From positions 124,001-188,000 of the forward strand of contig CANRGH010000002.1 in assembly GCA_947630135.1 (NCBI GenBank): 64,000 bases of DNA, written 5' to 3'. The notes below the pieces were generated by a model that had not been told where the DNA came from, did no database searches, and was given only the letters and a program-made list of their open reading frames with translations. The position numbers and the translations under genes were made by a program. This document shows positions 16,639 through 25,513 of this stretch, piece after piece. Numbering within the stretch: position 1 is the stretch's first letter; each line of letters opens with the position of its first letter. The DNA comes from an uncultured Monoglobus sp. Lineage in GTDB: Bacteria; Bacillota; Clostridia; Monoglobales; Monoglobaceae.

Positions 16639-17255
16639 TCGCCGCCGAGCCACTCGGCGATCTTGAATTTGATTTTAACATCCGGTGAATTTTCGGTTAT
16701 CAGACGGTATTCCGAGTCGGTGAGAATGTTTTTCAGGCTTTCATCATCGGCCTCGGCAACGCCGTCCACAAAGCACAGGGGAGGGTACATGACGCACCAC
16801 CAGTTCGCGCCCGACCCCGAGCCGATCTTGATATTCAGCGCGCTGTACTCACCTCTCGGCAGAGACAGCGCGTTATTTTCCGCGCGCTCATAGCGCTTGG
16901 TTGGAAAGCTCAACCGCGCGACCTCGCACTCCACCGGATAGTCATAGCCGTACTCTTTTATCACGTCTCGCGCCACATATTTGAAAAAGCCGAGGTTGCT
17001 GCGCACTGTGCGCTCCGACTCCTCAAGTGTGCGGCAGTCGCGGAACAGAAATCCGCAGCGCTCTATGATCTCGTCGCGCACCTTGAGCTTCAGCTCCTGA
17101 TCCTCCGGGCTGTCGCTGTTGGCGACGATGTGCAGACGCAGCACGCTGTTTTCGATATCCTCGGTCTCGCGCGACACATACGAGACAAGCGTGACGGCCG
17201 CCAGCGCCAGCGCGCACACAACTCCCGCGAGCCGCATTATGTTTATCTTCGGCAT
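16635..17255 (-). CDS. spoIIR: Stage II sporulation protein R
   Basis: A 206-residue exported signalling protein. A short N-terminal hydrophobic segment (VVCALALAAVTLVSYV) is followed by the family signature LRLHIVANSDSPEDQELKLKVRDEI and a C-terminal part with LPRGEYSALNIKIGSGSGANWWCVMYPP. In Bacillus, SpoIIR is made in the forespore under SigF and crosses to trigger SpoIIGA processing of pro-SigE. This marks an endospore-forming lineage. The start follows GGGAGGATCATT. A SigF-like promoter lies just upstream (17286-17314). The 3' end overlaps the convergent MocR gene by 4 bp. Confidence 0.95.
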   Translation of the reverse strand: MPKINIMRLAGVVCALALAAVTLVSYVSRETEDIENSVLRLHIVANSDSPEDQELKLKVRDEIIERCGFLFRDCRTLEESERTVRSNLGFFKYVARDVIKEYGYDYPVECEVARLSFPTKRYERAENNALSLPRGEYSALNIKIGSGSGANWWCVMYPPLCFVDGVAEADDESLKNILTDSEYRLITENSPDVKIKFKIAEWLGGD

Positions 17256-17285
17256 AATGATCCTCCCAATGAATGATATAGGAGG

Positions 17286-17314
17286 ATTATTGACGCATAT
17301 TCCGCGGATTATAC
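17286..17314 (-). promoter_or_regulatory. Candidate SigF-type promoter of spoIIR
   Basis: On the minus strand GTATA, 15 bp, then GTCAATAAT, close to the forespore consensus GYATA / GGNNANAAT. It lies about 30 bp upstream of the start codon. Known SigF control of spoIIR in Bacillus supports it. Confidence 0.5.
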
Positions 17315-17316
17315 AA

Positions 17317-17353
17317 AAAATCCACGGTATTATATGATTACCGCGGATTTTTT
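17317..17353 (-). terminator. Terminator after exoA
   Basis: An imperfect AAAAAATCC(A)CGGTA / TACCGCGGATTTTTT hairpin with A and T runs on both sides, between exoA and spoIIR. Confidence 0.6.
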
Positions 17354-17462
17354 ACATATACGGCGCAGTGTACGTGTAGCCGGCAGCAGAGTAACGGTCA
17401 CAATTACGCAATCGGTTTTCGCGCGCATTGCTCTGTCGCTGTTTCCAGTTTCAGGTGTTGCT

Positions 17463-18224
17463 TTATTCGATAACCAGCTCGACCGGACAGTGGTCGGAGC
17501 CGAATATTTCCTGATGTATGGCCGCCGATCTCAGGCGGTCTTTCAGCTTGTCCGAGGCGATGAAGTAGTCGATCCGCCATCCGGCGTTCTTTTCTCTGGC
17601 GCGGAAGCGATATGACCACCACGAGTACTCGCCCTCGGCGTCGGGGTGAAAATACCTGTATGTGTCGATATAGCCCATATCGAGCAGATTTGTCATTTCC
17701 GCGCGCTCCTCGTCGGTAAAGCCCGCGTTTTTGCGGTTGGTTTTCGGATTTTTGAGGTCGATCTCCTCATGCGCCACATTGAGATCGCCGCAGATTATAA
17801 CGGGTTTTTTGCTCTCGAGCGCGTAAATATATTCGCGGAGCGCCTTTTCCCACTCGATCCGATAGTCGAGGCGCCTGAGCTCGTTCTGTGAGTTGGGCGT
17901 GTAGCAGGTGATCAAATAATAATCCTCAAATTCGGCGGTGATGAGCCGCCCTTCGGCGTCATGCTCGGGAATTCCCATGCCGTAGGCGACGGACAGCGGC
18001 TCGTCCTTGGTGAACAGAGCCACGCCCGAATAGCCCTTTTTCTCGGCGTAATTCCAGAAATCGTGATAGCCGCCGAGCATTTCCGAAAGATTGATCTGGC
18101 CCTCTTGGAGCTTGGTTTCCTGGATACAGAACGCGTCGGCGTCCGCCTCTTTGAAATAGTCGCAAAATCCTTTCTGAACGCAGGCCCGCAGCCCGTTAAC
18201 GTTCCAGGATATAAATTTTTTCAT
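17463..18224 (-). CDS. exoA: Exodeoxyribonuclease III / AP endonuclease
   Basis: A 253-residue enzyme of the ExoIII (XthA/ExoA) family for base-excision repair of abasic sites and 3' blocked ends. Signatures are SWNVNGLRACVQKGF at the N terminus, CIQETKLQ (metal-binding Glu), CGDLNVAHEEIDL (catalytic Asp and Asn), and the end SDHCPVELVIE (catalytic Asp-His). Length is normal. The RBS AAAGGAAACAACGCT is adequate. It lies downstream of tatD on the same strand with a repeat palindrome between them. Confidence 0.95.
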   Translation of the reverse strand: MKKFISWNVNGLRACVQKGFCDYFKEADADAFCIQETKLQEGQINLSEMLGGYHDFWNYAEKKGYSGVALFTKDEPLSVAYGMGIPEHDAEGRLITAEFEDYYLITCYTPNSQNELRRLDYRIEWEKALREYIYALESKKPVIICGDLNVAHEEIDLKNPKTNRKNAGFTDEERAEMTNLLDMGYIDTYRYFHPDAEGEYSWWSYRFRAREKNAGWRIDYFIASDKLKDRLRSAAIHQEIFGSDHCPVELVIE

Positions 18225-18271
18225 AGCGTTGTTTCCTTTCGTAAAAAATAATGGTTGACGTTTTTTGCGCC

Positions 18272-18299
18272 GTAGCGGGCGGATAATATCCGCCCCTAC
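18272..18299. repeat. Palindromic intergenic repeat family R1
   Basis: GGGCGGATAATATCCGCCC flanked by GTAG and CTAC. The same palindrome recurs at 53416-53463, 54912-54934 and 60783-60805, with a shorter form at 1928-1942. It lies between tatD and exoA and would form a strong hairpin in the transcript. Confidence 0.8.
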
Positions 18300-18321
18300 A
18301 ATGCATTGTACTATACTTTTA

Positions 18322-19089
18322 CTATATATTAAAAAATCTTATCGCGTTTTCGTAGGTTATGCGGCACAGCTCGTCAAAGCTCACGCCCTTGACCTCGGCG
18401 ATTTTTTCGGCGACGTACCGCACATAGCTGCTGTCGTTCCGTTTGCCGCGGTGCGGCTCGGGCGCCATGTACGGGCTGTCTGTCTCGATCATCAGCCTTT
18501 CAAGCGGGATCACCTTCAGCACCTCTATCGCCCTGCGGGCGTTTTTAAACGTGACAACGCCGGTGAACGAGATCATCAGTCCCATGTTTACCAGAATTTT
18601 CGCTGTCTCGGCGCTGCCCGAAAAACAGTGCATTACCGCGTTTGAGACATTTTTTTCTTTTAATATTCTCAAAACGTCTCCCTTTGAGTCTCTGTCGTGT
18701 ATGATCGCGGGAAGTTTGAGCTCTCTTGCCATGTCGAGCTGGCGCTCAAAGCAGGCGGTCTGCTTTTCCTTCGGCGCGCAGTCGTCATAGTGATAGTCGA
18801 TCCCGATCTCGCCGATTGCCTTTACCTTCGGCTCGGTCAGCGCGAGTTCCCTTATCCGCTCAAAATCCTTGTCGTCGGCTCCGTCGGCGGACTCGGGGTG
18901 AATTCCGACCGCGCAGTATATAAAGTCATGTGCGTTCGCAATCTTAACCGCCTTTTCGGAGCTTTTAACGTCCGAGCCGACCTCCATAACATGGGCGACG
19001 CCGCTGTTTTTTATATTCTCGATCACGGCCTCTCGGTCATCGTCGAACCACGCGTCGTCAAGGTGGGCGTGTGTGTCAAAAAGTTTCAT
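18322..19089 (-). CDS. tatD: TatD-family metal-dependent DNase
   Basis: A 255-residue TIM-barrel hydrolase of the TatD/YabD family: FDTHAHLDD at the N terminus (metal His pair), GIHPES, GEIGIDYHYDD (metal Glu), IIHDRDS, MHCFSG and the late Asp in IETDSPYMAPEPHRGKRN. Members are 3'-5' exonucleases implicated in DNA repair or quality control. Length and motif set are complete. The start follows AGAGGAACGCGA. It is divergent from proA. Confidence 0.95.
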   Translation of the reverse strand: MKLFDTHAHLDDAWFDDDREAVIENIKNSGVAHVMEVGSDVKSSEKAVKIANAHDFIYCAVGIHPESADGADDKDFERIRELALTEPKVKAIGEIGIDYHYDDCAPKEKQTACFERQLDMARELKLPAIIHDRDSKGDVLRILKEKNVSNAVMHCFSGSAETAKILVNMGLMISFTGVVTFKNARRAIEVLKVIPLERLMIETDSPYMAPEPHRGKRNDSSYVRYVAEKIAEVKGVSFDELCRITYENAIRFFNI

Positions 19090-19121
19090 TCGCGTTCCTC
19101 TTTTCGGATAGTAAATTCTTC

Positions 19122-19150
19122 TTGATTATAGCATAAAGTTATGATATAAT
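19122..19150 (+). promoter_or_regulatory. SigA-type promoter of proA-metY
   Basis: TTGATT - 17 bp - TATAAT, about 40 bp before the proA ATG. Confidence 0.8.
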
Positions 19151-19188
19151 CAAGAAAATACAGGAAAAATTATTTAGAGGTGATTTGT

Positions 19189-20433
19189 ATGCGTGAGCTT
19201 AACGAGAAGGGAAAGCTGGCCAAGGCCGCGTCAAGGCGGCTCGCGGCCCTTTCGACGTCTGTCAAGGACAGGGCCCTGCTTGAGATCGCGGACGCGCTTG
19301 AGGAGCGGGCCGATTATATTATCAATGAAAACAAAAAGGACATTGAGGCGGGCAGGAAAAACGGCCTTAAAGAGGGGCTGATCGACCGCCTGATGCTGAA
19401 CGAAGAGAGAATAGCGGGTATTGCCGAGGGGCTTCGCCAGATCGCGGTGCTGCCCGACCCGATAGGCGAGGCGGTGTCCCGCGTGAAGCGCCCCAACGGG
19501 CTCAAGATAACAAAGGTGCGCGTGCCGCTCGGCGTTATCGGAATTATTTACGAGGCGCGCCCCAACGTTACTGCTGACGCGGCGGGGCTTTGTGTAAAGT
19601 CGGGCAACGCGGTCATTCTTCGCGGCGGCAAAGAGGCGTTTAACTCCAACATGGCGATAGTCAAGGTCATGCAGGAGGCGGGATACGCCGCGGGGCTGCC
19701 CGAGGGCTCGATAAACTTAGTCGAGGACACCACGAGAGAAAGCTCCACCGCGCTGATGCGGCTCAATGAGTATCTTGACGTGATAATCCCGCGCGGCGGG
19801 GCGGGCCTGATCAGGGCGGTCGTTGAGAACGCGACCGTTCCCGCGATCGAGACCGGAACCGGAAACTGCCATGTGTATGTTGACGAGAGCGCCGATCTTG
19901 ATATGGCGAAAAATATTGTAATAAACGCCAAGACCCAGCGTCCGTCTGTGTGCAACGCCGAAGAGAAGCTGCTTGTTCACGAGGCCGCGGCGGGCGAATT
20001 TCTGCCGATCATCCTCAAAGAGCTTGAGGACAGAGGCGTTGAGATCGTCGGCGACGAGCGCTGCAGGGCGCTTTGGCCGAACGCCGGAGCGGCGGAGGAG
20101 GAAGATTGGTACACCGAGTATCTTGATCTCAAGATCGGAGTCAAGGTCGTCGGAAGCGTTGACGAGGCGATCGCGCATATAAACAAGTATAACAGCGGCC
20201 ACTCCGAGGCGATAATCACCAACAGCTACGCGAACGCGCAAAAGTTCCTTGACGAGGTTGATGCGGCGGCGGTTTATGTCAACGCGTCCACCAGATTTAC
20301 CGACGGGTTTGAGTTCGGCTTCGGCGCGGAGATAGGAATAAGCACGCAAAAGACCCATGCGCGCGGCCCTATGGGGCTTAAGGAGCTCACGTCAACGAAA
20401 TATATAATCGAGGGAAACGGACAGATAAGATAA
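19189..20433 (+). CDS. proA: Gamma-glutamyl phosphate reductase
   Basis: A 414-residue NADPH-dependent reductase of the aldehyde dehydrogenase superfamily. It converts gamma-glutamyl phosphate to glutamate semialdehyde in proline synthesis. Family signatures are [39 protein letters not shown], the catalytic Cys in [13 protein letters not shown], and a C-terminal [15 protein letters not shown]. The track start at GTG 19180 is inside the RBS (AGAGGTGA), so the ATG at 19189 is used. The partner kinase gene proB, often adjacent, is not in this window. metY follows 27 bp downstream in the same direction. Confidence 0.95.
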   Translation: MRELNEKGKLAKAASRRLAALSTSVKDRALLEIADALEERADYIINENKKDIEAGRKNGLKEGLIDRLMLNEERIAGIAEGLRQIAVLPDPIGEAVSRVKRPNGLKITKVRVPLGVIGIIYEARPNVTADAAGLCVKSGNAVILRGGKEAFNSNMAIVKVMQEAGYAAGLPEGSINLVEDTTRESSTALMRLNEYLDVIIPRGGAGLIRAVVENATVPAIETGTGNCHVYVDESADLDMAKNIVINAKTQRPSVCNAEEKLLVHEAAAGEFLPIILKELEDRGVEIVGDERCRALWPNAGAAEEEDWYTEYLDLKIGVKVVGSVDEAIAHINKYNSGHSEAIITNSYANAQKFLDEVDAAAVYVNASTRFTDGFEFGFGAEIGISTQKTHARGPMGLKELTSTKYIIEGNGQIR

Positions 20434-20460
20434 AAATATTACAGAACAAGGAGAATAATT

Positions 20461-21735
20461 ATGAGAATTGACACAAAATGCATCCAGTCGGGCTACGCGC
20501 CAAAAAACGGCGAGGCGAGAATTCTGCCGATCTATCAGAGCACGACGTTTAAGTATGAGTCGACCGAGCAAATGGGAAGGCTGTTTGACTTGGAGGAGGA
20601 CGGATATTTTTACACCCGTCTCGCCAACCCGACCAACGACGCGGTGGCGGCCAAGATAGCCGACCTTGAGGGCGGCGTCGCGGGAATGCTGACGTCCTCG
20701 GGCCAGTCCGCCTGCTTTTATTCAATATTCAATATTTGCGAGGCGGGCGACCACTTTGTCTGCTCGACCAGCATATACGGCGGAACATATAATCTGTTTT
20801 CGGTAACGATGAAAAAACTGGGGATCGACGTTACGTTCGTTGATCCCGACGCGTCGGCGGAGGAGATAGCGGCGGCCTTCCGTCCCAACACCAAAGCCCT
20901 GTTCGGCGAGACGATAGCCAACCCCGCGCTTGTGGTGCTGGATATTGAAAAATTCGCGAAGGTGGCCCACGACCACGGCGTGCCTCTGATAGTTGACAAC
21001 ACATTTGCGACGCCGATAAACTGTCGCCCGATCGAGTGGGGAGCGGACATTGTGGTCCATTCCACCACAAAGTATATGGACGGCCACGCCACATCTGTGG
21101 GCGGTGCGATCGTGGACAGCGGAAACTTTGACTGGGAGGCTCACGCCGACAAGTTCCCGGGCCTCACCACGCCCGACGAGTCGTATCACGGAGTGGTTTA
21201 TACCGAAAGGTTCGGCAAGGCGGCGTATATCACAAAGGCGACCGCCACGCTTATGCGCGACCTCGGCTCGATACCCTCGCCGCACAACTCGTTTTTGCTC
21301 AATCTCGGCCTTGAGACCCTCGCGCTGCGCGTGCGCAAGCACTGCGAGAACGCTCAGAAGGTCGCGGAATTCTTAAACAAAAACGACAAGGTCTCGTGGG
21401 TCAGCTTCTCGGGGCTTGAGGGCGACAAGTACCATGATCTGGCGAAAAAGTATATGCCGAACGGCTCGTGCGGAGTTATCTCGTTTGGAGTCAAGGGCGG
21501 CAGAGAGAGCGCCGTTAAGTTTATGGACAGCTTGAAGCTCGCTGCGATCGTGACCCATGTCGCCGACGCGAGAACTTCGGTCCTGCACCCCGCGAGCCAC
21601 ACGCACCGCCAGATGAACGACGAGGAGCTTAAGGCCGCGGGCGTTACTCCGGACCTTATCCGCTTCTCGGTGGGAATTGAGGACGCCGACGATATTATCG
21701 AGGATATAGAAAACGCGCTTTGCGCCGCGCAATAA
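20461..21735 (+). CDS. metY: O-acetylhomoserine sulfhydrylase-type PLP enzyme
   Basis: A 424-residue member of the Cys/Met-metabolism PLP family. The PLP lysine is in VVHSTTKYMDGH; FYTRLANPTNDAVAAKIA, TSSGQSACFYSIFN and VDNTFATP are typical. The insertion carrying KFPGLTTPDESYHGVVY and the length above 420 favour O-acetylhomoserine aminocarboxypropyltransferase (MetY) over MetB or MetC, which are near 380-400. It would make homocysteine from O-acetylhomoserine and sulfide; methionine gamma-lyase is a less likely alternative. The RBS is AAGGAGAATAATT. It is probably co-transcribed with proA. Confidence 0.88.
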   Translation: MRIDTKCIQSGYAPKNGEARILPIYQSTTFKYESTEQMGRLFDLEEDGYFYTRLANPTNDAVAAKIADLEGGVAGMLTSSGQSACFYSIFNICEAGDHFVCSTSIYGGTYNLFSVTMKKLGIDVTFVDPDASAEEIAAAFRPNTKALFGETIANPALVVLDIEKFAKVAHDHGVPLIVDNTFATPINCRPIEWGADIVVHSTTKYMDGHATSVGGAIVDSGNFDWEAHADKFPGLTTPDESYHGVVYTERFGKAAYITKATATLMRDLGSIPSPHNSFLLNLGLETLALRVRKHCENAQKVAEFLNKNDKVSWVSFSGLEGDKYHDLAKKYMPNGSCGVISFGVKGGRESAVKFMDSLKLAAIVTHVADARTSVLHPASHTHRQMNDEELKAAGVTPDLIRFSVGIEDADDIIEDIENALCAAQ

Positions 21736-21766
21736 GCCTTGACAAATATTTTCAAGAGGTGATTTT

Positions 21767-22537
21767 ATGGATAATTTACAAAGAATAGCAATGTTGATCG
21801 ACGCGGACAACACCCAGCTCGGCAAGCTTGAGGCGGTGATCCGCGAGGTTTCGACTATGGGCCGTATAGTTGTCAAGCGCGCCTACGGCAATTGGAAAAA
21901 GGACCTTCTCAAAAACTGGGAAGAGGAAATAAAGCGCCTCGCGATCAAGGCGGAGCAGCAGTTTGACTATGTGACCGGCAAAAACGCCACCGATATGGCA
22001 TTGGTCATTGACGCTATGGAGCTGCTTCATACCAAGCTCTATGACGGCTTTGTGCTGGTTTCGAGCGACAGCGATTACACGCCGCTTTCGATAAAGCTGC
22101 ACGAATCGGGCGTGTCCGTGTTCGGCGTGGGCGAAAAAAAGACGCCGGAGTCGTTCATCAACTCCTGCGACGAGTTTATTTTCCTTGAGAATATCAGCGC
22201 CGACTCTGAGGCCGATCAAAAGCCCGACAGCGACAAGGCGGCCGACAGCCGGAAGTTCGAGGGCTTGGCGAAGAGCGGACGGAAGAAGAGGGTTGACGAC
22301 ATTAACGAGATACACAAGCTTTTGAGGATCGCTCACGAGAAGTATCAGGACGACGACGGCTATACCAACGTAAGCTCGGCGGGAACATACATAAAGCGCG
22401 TAAAGCCCGACTTTGACGCGCGTACCTACGGCTATATAAAGCTGCCCAAGCTGATCGAGGCGTATCCCTCAAGATATGACATGAAAAAGTACCCCGGAAA
22501 GGGCACCGTGAATATCATAGCGTACAGATGCAAATAA
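21767..22537 (+). CDS. NYN-domain ribonuclease with C-terminal OST-HTH/LOTUS domain
   Basis: A 256-residue protein. Residues 1-145 are a LabA/DUF88-type NYN domain: IAMLIDADNTQ, GKNATDMALVIDAMELL and LVSSDSDYTPL give the acidic metal-binding residues. A charged spacer (about 145-165) follows, then an OST-HTH/LOTUS-like domain (about 170-256, NEIHKLLRIAHEKYQDDDGYTNVSSAGTYIKRVKPDFDARTYGY). LOTUS domains bind RNA, so an RNA-processing or turnover role is likely; the substrate is unknown. It follows metY by 31 bp and ends in a strong terminator. This is a second, unrelated NYN nuclease in the window besides the YacP-like one. Confidence 0.85.
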   Translation: MDNLQRIAMLIDADNTQLGKLEAVIREVSTMGRIVVKRAYGNWKKDLLKNWEEEIKRLAIKAEQQFDYVTGKNATDMALVIDAMELLHTKLYDGFVLVSSDSDYTPLSIKLHESGVSVFGVGEKKTPESFINSCDEFIFLENISADSEADQKPDSDKAADSRKFEGLAKSGRKKRVDDINEIHKLLRIAHEKYQDDDGYTNVSSAGTYIKRVKPDFDARTYGYIKLPKLIEAYPSRYDMKKYPGKGTVNIIAYRCK

Positions 22538-22541
22538 AAAC

Positions 22542-22573
22542 AGTCGGTTCGTTTTGCGAACCGACTATTTTTT
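22542..22573. terminator. Bidirectional terminator
   Basis: AGTCGGTTCG TTTT CGAACCGACT-like hairpin followed by T6. It serves the NYN-LOTUS gene and overlaps the stop codon of the convergent DUF3783 gene. Confidence 0.85.
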
Positions 22574-22945
22574 GCGCATCAGCATTTGCCGCTCGGCGCT
22601 GATCTCTTTTATCAGGCGGCCGAGCGTCCAGTTTTTGTTTGTGTCGGTCAGCATCGCCTTGAGGCTTACGTTCATTTTGTTTTTGCGCATAAAGTTAAGC
22701 ACCGCGTCGAGTGATTTTTGATCAAAGCCGCACAGCAGCATGAACTCCTCGCCGAAGTCCTCGCTTACGGTTTCGGCTGCGGTGTTTTCGTATTGCTCGG
22801 GATAGGCGATATAACCGACGTTGTCGCCTAGGCGGCCGCTGTCGATTATTTCTGCCGCGATCCCCATAAGTCCCAGAACCGGACGCATCTTGTTTATTTT
22901 GCTTTCCGGCACGTTCAGAAAAATTATTTTTTGTTTCGCTTTCAT
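22565..22945 (-). CDS. DUF3783-family small protein
   Basis: A 126-residue soluble protein. The C-terminal third (LKAMLTDTNKNWTLGRLIKEISAE) is the signature of DUF3783, a clostridial family of unknown function. The N terminus (KIIFLNVPESKINKMRPVLGLMGI) is Rossmann-like. It starts 3 bp after the histidine kinase stop, so it is the third gene of the two-component operon; whether it works in that pathway is unknown. Confidence 0.85.
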   Translation of the reverse strand: MKAKQKIIFLNVPESKINKMRPVLGLMGIAAEIIDSGRLGDNVGYIAYPEQYENTAAETVSEDFGEEFMLLCGFDQKSLDAVLNFMRKNKMNVSLKAMLTDTNKNWTLGRLIKEISAERQMLMRKK

Positions 22946-22948
22946 ATT

Positions 22949-24394
22949 CTATTCCTTGTTTTTCTTGTTTTCTTTGCCCTTGTCGAGGCAGAACGTGAAT
23001 TTGGCGTACTCGCCCTCGACGCTTTCGACCTTGATATCCTTGCCGTGGGCCGAGAGCATGCTCTGCACGATGTAAAGCCCGATGCCCGTGCCCTCTTTGT
23101 TTATCGCTCTTGACTTGTCCACCTTGTAAAGACGCTCGAATATGATCTTTTGCTGCTCCTTCGGGATGCCCACGCCGGTGTTGTGAACCGAGATCTGAAC
23201 CTCGCTTCCCTTCGGGCGGGTCTCTATCGTGATGGTTCCTTTTTCATAGGTGAATTTTATCGCGTTGTCGATAAGGTTGGTCAGCACCATTTTTATCTTG
23301 TCGGCGTCGGCGCGAACATAGCTCGCGTCTCGGTCAAACAGCAGGTTGATCTCAAGGTTTTTCGCATCGATCTTGCTGCCGAGGCCGATTATGATAAGCC
23401 TTATCGTCTCGTTGATGTCAAAGTCGGTGATCGTCAGATTGAGCTTGTCCGACTGCATTCTCGTGATGTCGAGGAAGGTGTTGACAAGGCGTGTGAGCCT
23501 CGTGACCTCGTCGCGCACGATCTTAAGATAGGATTGGCTGCGCTCGGGCGGGATTGTTCCGTCAAGCATTCCGTCAATAAAGCCGCCGATCGTGGTCATG
23601 GGCGTCCTCAGTTCGTGCGACACGTCGGATATAAAGCTCATGCGCACATCCTCGGAGCGCTCGATCGTGTCGGCCATGTCGTTGAAGCTGTCGGCAAGCT
23701 CGGTAAGCTCCTCAACGTTCTCGTCAACGCGGTCGATCTCAACGCGCGAGGTCATGTTTCCGCCCGCGAACTCGCGGACGCTGCTGCTTACGCGCTTTAT
23801 CGGGTTGGCGAGCATTTTTGACAGCATATATGACAGTATGAACGATATGATGAAAACTACCAAGGCGGAGAACAGCACGATCTTAAACATCTCAAAAAGG
23901 TTGCTGCGCCGCTGCGGAACGGGCGTGCTTATAAGCACCGCGCCGAAAACCGACTCGCGCCCGCTGCTGAAAATGGGGACCTCAAGGGTGAACATTGTCT
24001 CGTTAAAAGCTCCGTTCATGGTGCCCATGACCGAATTGCGCCTGCCCGAAAGGACCTCGTGCAGCTCCTCGATCGGAATATTCTGCTCGCGGCCCGACCA
24101 ATAGCCGCTGTCGGTCGTGTTCACAAGCGCGGTCCCGTCCGAGTCAATGATTATTATGTGGTTGCCGTTGCTGCGCGAAAAGCCTGTAAGCACCGACGCG
24201 AGGTTTTCCCGCGATATTCCGTTGTTGATCAGGCTCACTATCGAGTCGGCGTTTTTGCTCAGGTTCTCCTCGCTCTGCCGCGATATGAAGTTGTTGATAA
24301 GCACCATCTGCAGCGACGCCAGAATGATTATTCCGATAAGCACCGTCGCTAGATTGGTGAAAAGAACGCGGGAGAATATAGTTTTGCCGAACAA
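22949..24394 (-). CDS. Sensor histidine kinase (PhoR/ResE type)
   Basis: A 481-residue membrane kinase. TM1 (about 8-32) and TM2 (about 170-195) flank an extracytoplasmic sensor loop. HAMP follows (about 195-250), then HisKA with the phospho-His in SFISDVSHELRTPMTTIGGF and a HATPase domain with NLIDNAIKFTYEKG, GVGIPKEQQ and GTGIGLYIVQSML. The start codon is TTG right after the regulator's TGA, with GAGGTGG as RBS inside the regulator gene. Together they form a regulator-kinase-DUF3783 operon. The stimulus is unknown. Confidence 0.95.
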   Translation of the reverse strand: MFGKTIFSRVLFTNLATVLIGIIILASLQMVLINNFISRQSEENLSKNADSIVSLINNGISRENLASVLTGFSRSNGNHIIIIDSDGTALVNTTDSGYWSGREQNIPIEELHEVLSGRRNSVMGTMNGAFNETMFTLEVPIFSSGRESVFGAVLISTPVPQRRSNLFEMFKIVLFSALVVFIISFILSYMLSKMLANPIKRVSSSVREFAGGNMTSRVEIDRVDENVEELTELADSFNDMADTIERSEDVRMSFISDVSHELRTPMTTIGGFIDGMLDGTIPPERSQSYLKIVRDEVTRLTRLVNTFLDITRMQSDKLNLTITDFDINETIRLIIIGLGSKIDAKNLEINLLFDRDASYVRADADKIKMVLTNLIDNAIKFTYEKGTITIETRPKGSEVQISVHNTGVGIPKEQQKIIFERLYKVDKSRAINKEGTGIGLYIVQSMLSAHGKDIKVESVEGEYAKFTFCLDKGKENKKNKE

Positions 24395-25090
24395 TCAGAC
24401 CACCTCGAATTTATATCCGACGCCCCAAACCGTTTTGAGCGACCATGTTCTGTCCTTGCCCTCGAGCTTTTCACGTATTCGCTTGATGTGCACGTCTACC
24501 GTTCGCGAGTCGCCGAAGAACTCATAGCCCCATATCTCGTCCAGAAGCTGGTCGCGGGTGAACACCTTGTTGGTGTTCTTGGCGAGGAAGTATAAAAGCT
24601 CGAATTCCTTGGGCGGCATCTCAACTTTTTTGTCGTCGATATAGACTTCGTATGTCGATTGATTTATTTTAAGGCCGTCAAACACAAGCTCGTCCTCGTT
24701 CTGTTTTTCGTCCTCGCTGCCCGCGCTGCGGCGGAGCACCGCGCGTATCCTCGCGATCAGCTCTTTTGGCTCAAACGGCTTTACCACATAGTCGTCGGCG
24801 CCGAGCTCCAGACCCAGGACCTTGTCAAAGGTCTCGCCCTTGGCCGTCAGCATGATTATCGGAACGTTGCTCTGCGCGCGTATCTCGCGGCACACCTGCC
24901 AGCCGTCCTTGATCGGCAGCATCACGTCAAGCAGGATAAGATCGGGCTTTTCGGAGCCGAACTTTGCCAGCGCCTCCTGGCCGTCGCCCGCGATAACCGC
25001 CTCGAAGCCCTCCTTTTCGATATAGAGCCGAACGAGCTCGCATATATTTTCTTCATCGTCAACAATAAGTATCTTAGTTTTGGTATCCAT
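24395..25090 (-). CDS. OmpR/PhoB-family response regulator
   Basis: A 231-residue regulator from ATG 25090 (the track uses a GTG three codons earlier; GAGGTGCGG fits the ATG better). The receiver has ILIVDDEENICELV, the phospho-acceptor LILLDVMLPIKDG and the Lys in DDYVVKPFEP. The winged-helix domain ends TVWGVGYKFEVV, with the recognition region SRTVDVHIKRIREKL. It overlaps or abuts its cognate kinase. The promoter with TATAAT is about 35 bp upstream. Confidence 0.95.
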   Translation of the reverse strand: MDTKTKILIVDDEENICELVRLYIEKEGFEAVIAGDGQEALAKFGSEKPDLILLDVMLPIKDGWQVCREIRAQSNVPIIMLTAKGETFDKVLGLELGADDYVVKPFEPKELIARIRAVLRRSAGSEDEKQNEDELVFDGLKINQSTYEVYIDDKKVEMPPKEFELLYFLAKNTNKVFTRDQLLDEIWGYEFFGDSRTVDVHIKRIREKLEGKDRTWSLKTVWGVGYKFEVV

Positions 25091-25126
25091 AAACCGCACC
25101 TCGCTTTAAATTTTGCTTTAAATATA

Positions 25127-25156
25127 ATTATAACACAGATTTTGATAAATGTCTAA
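25127..25156 (-). promoter_or_regulatory. Promoter of the second two-component operon
   Basis: TTAGAC - 18 bp - TATAAT on the minus strand, about 37 bp before the ATG. Confidence 0.55.
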
Positions 25157-25236
25157 GATATTTTGTTAATTTTTATGAATAATTTTTGAATAAAATAAAA
25201 TATTCTGCCGATAATAAATTCAAAGGAGTGTTCAGC

Positions 25237-25497
25237 ATGAGCAGTGCGGCCGTCAACGCGGAAAACCGGCCCGCCGTTTTGGCGAGAGCGGAAACAAAAA
25301 CGGACAAAAAGGAAGAGGCGTCATATAACCGCCTTAGGAGCGAGGCGCTTGACGCGCTCTCGGAATATCGGCGATGCGTGGAGCTTTTTGACTATGTGAG
25401 CGAGGACAAGCTGATCGACGTTTCGATATACAATATTCAAAGCGCCATGAGCCGATATGAGTATCTTTTGCAAAACTTAAAAAGAATAAGCCGCTGA
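25237..25497 (+). CDS. Small YaaL/DUF2508-like protein
   Basis: 86 residues from ATG 25237, which follows AAAGGAGTG; the track start at 25186 lacks an RBS. The C-terminal half (EYRRCVELFDYVSEDKLIDVSIYNIQSAMSRYEYLLQNLK) matches the pattern of the DUF2508/YaaL family, small helical proteins of unknown function in Firmicutes. The N terminus is Ala/Glu-rich and variable. It is divergent from the two-component operon. Its end overlaps the terminator hairpin. Confidence 0.7.
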   Translation: MSSAAVNAENRPAVLARAETKTDKKEEASYNRLRSEALDALSEYRRCVELFDYVSEDKLIDVSIYNIQSAMSRYEYLLQNLKRISR

Positions 25498-25513
25498 GGG
25501 CTTATTCTTTTTA
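25479..25513. terminator. Bidirectional terminator
   Basis: AAAGAATAAGCC / GGCTTATTCTTT hairpin with a 6-nt loop and T-rich end. It overlaps the last codons of the YaaL-like gene and faces the convergent toxin gene. Confidence 0.8.
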
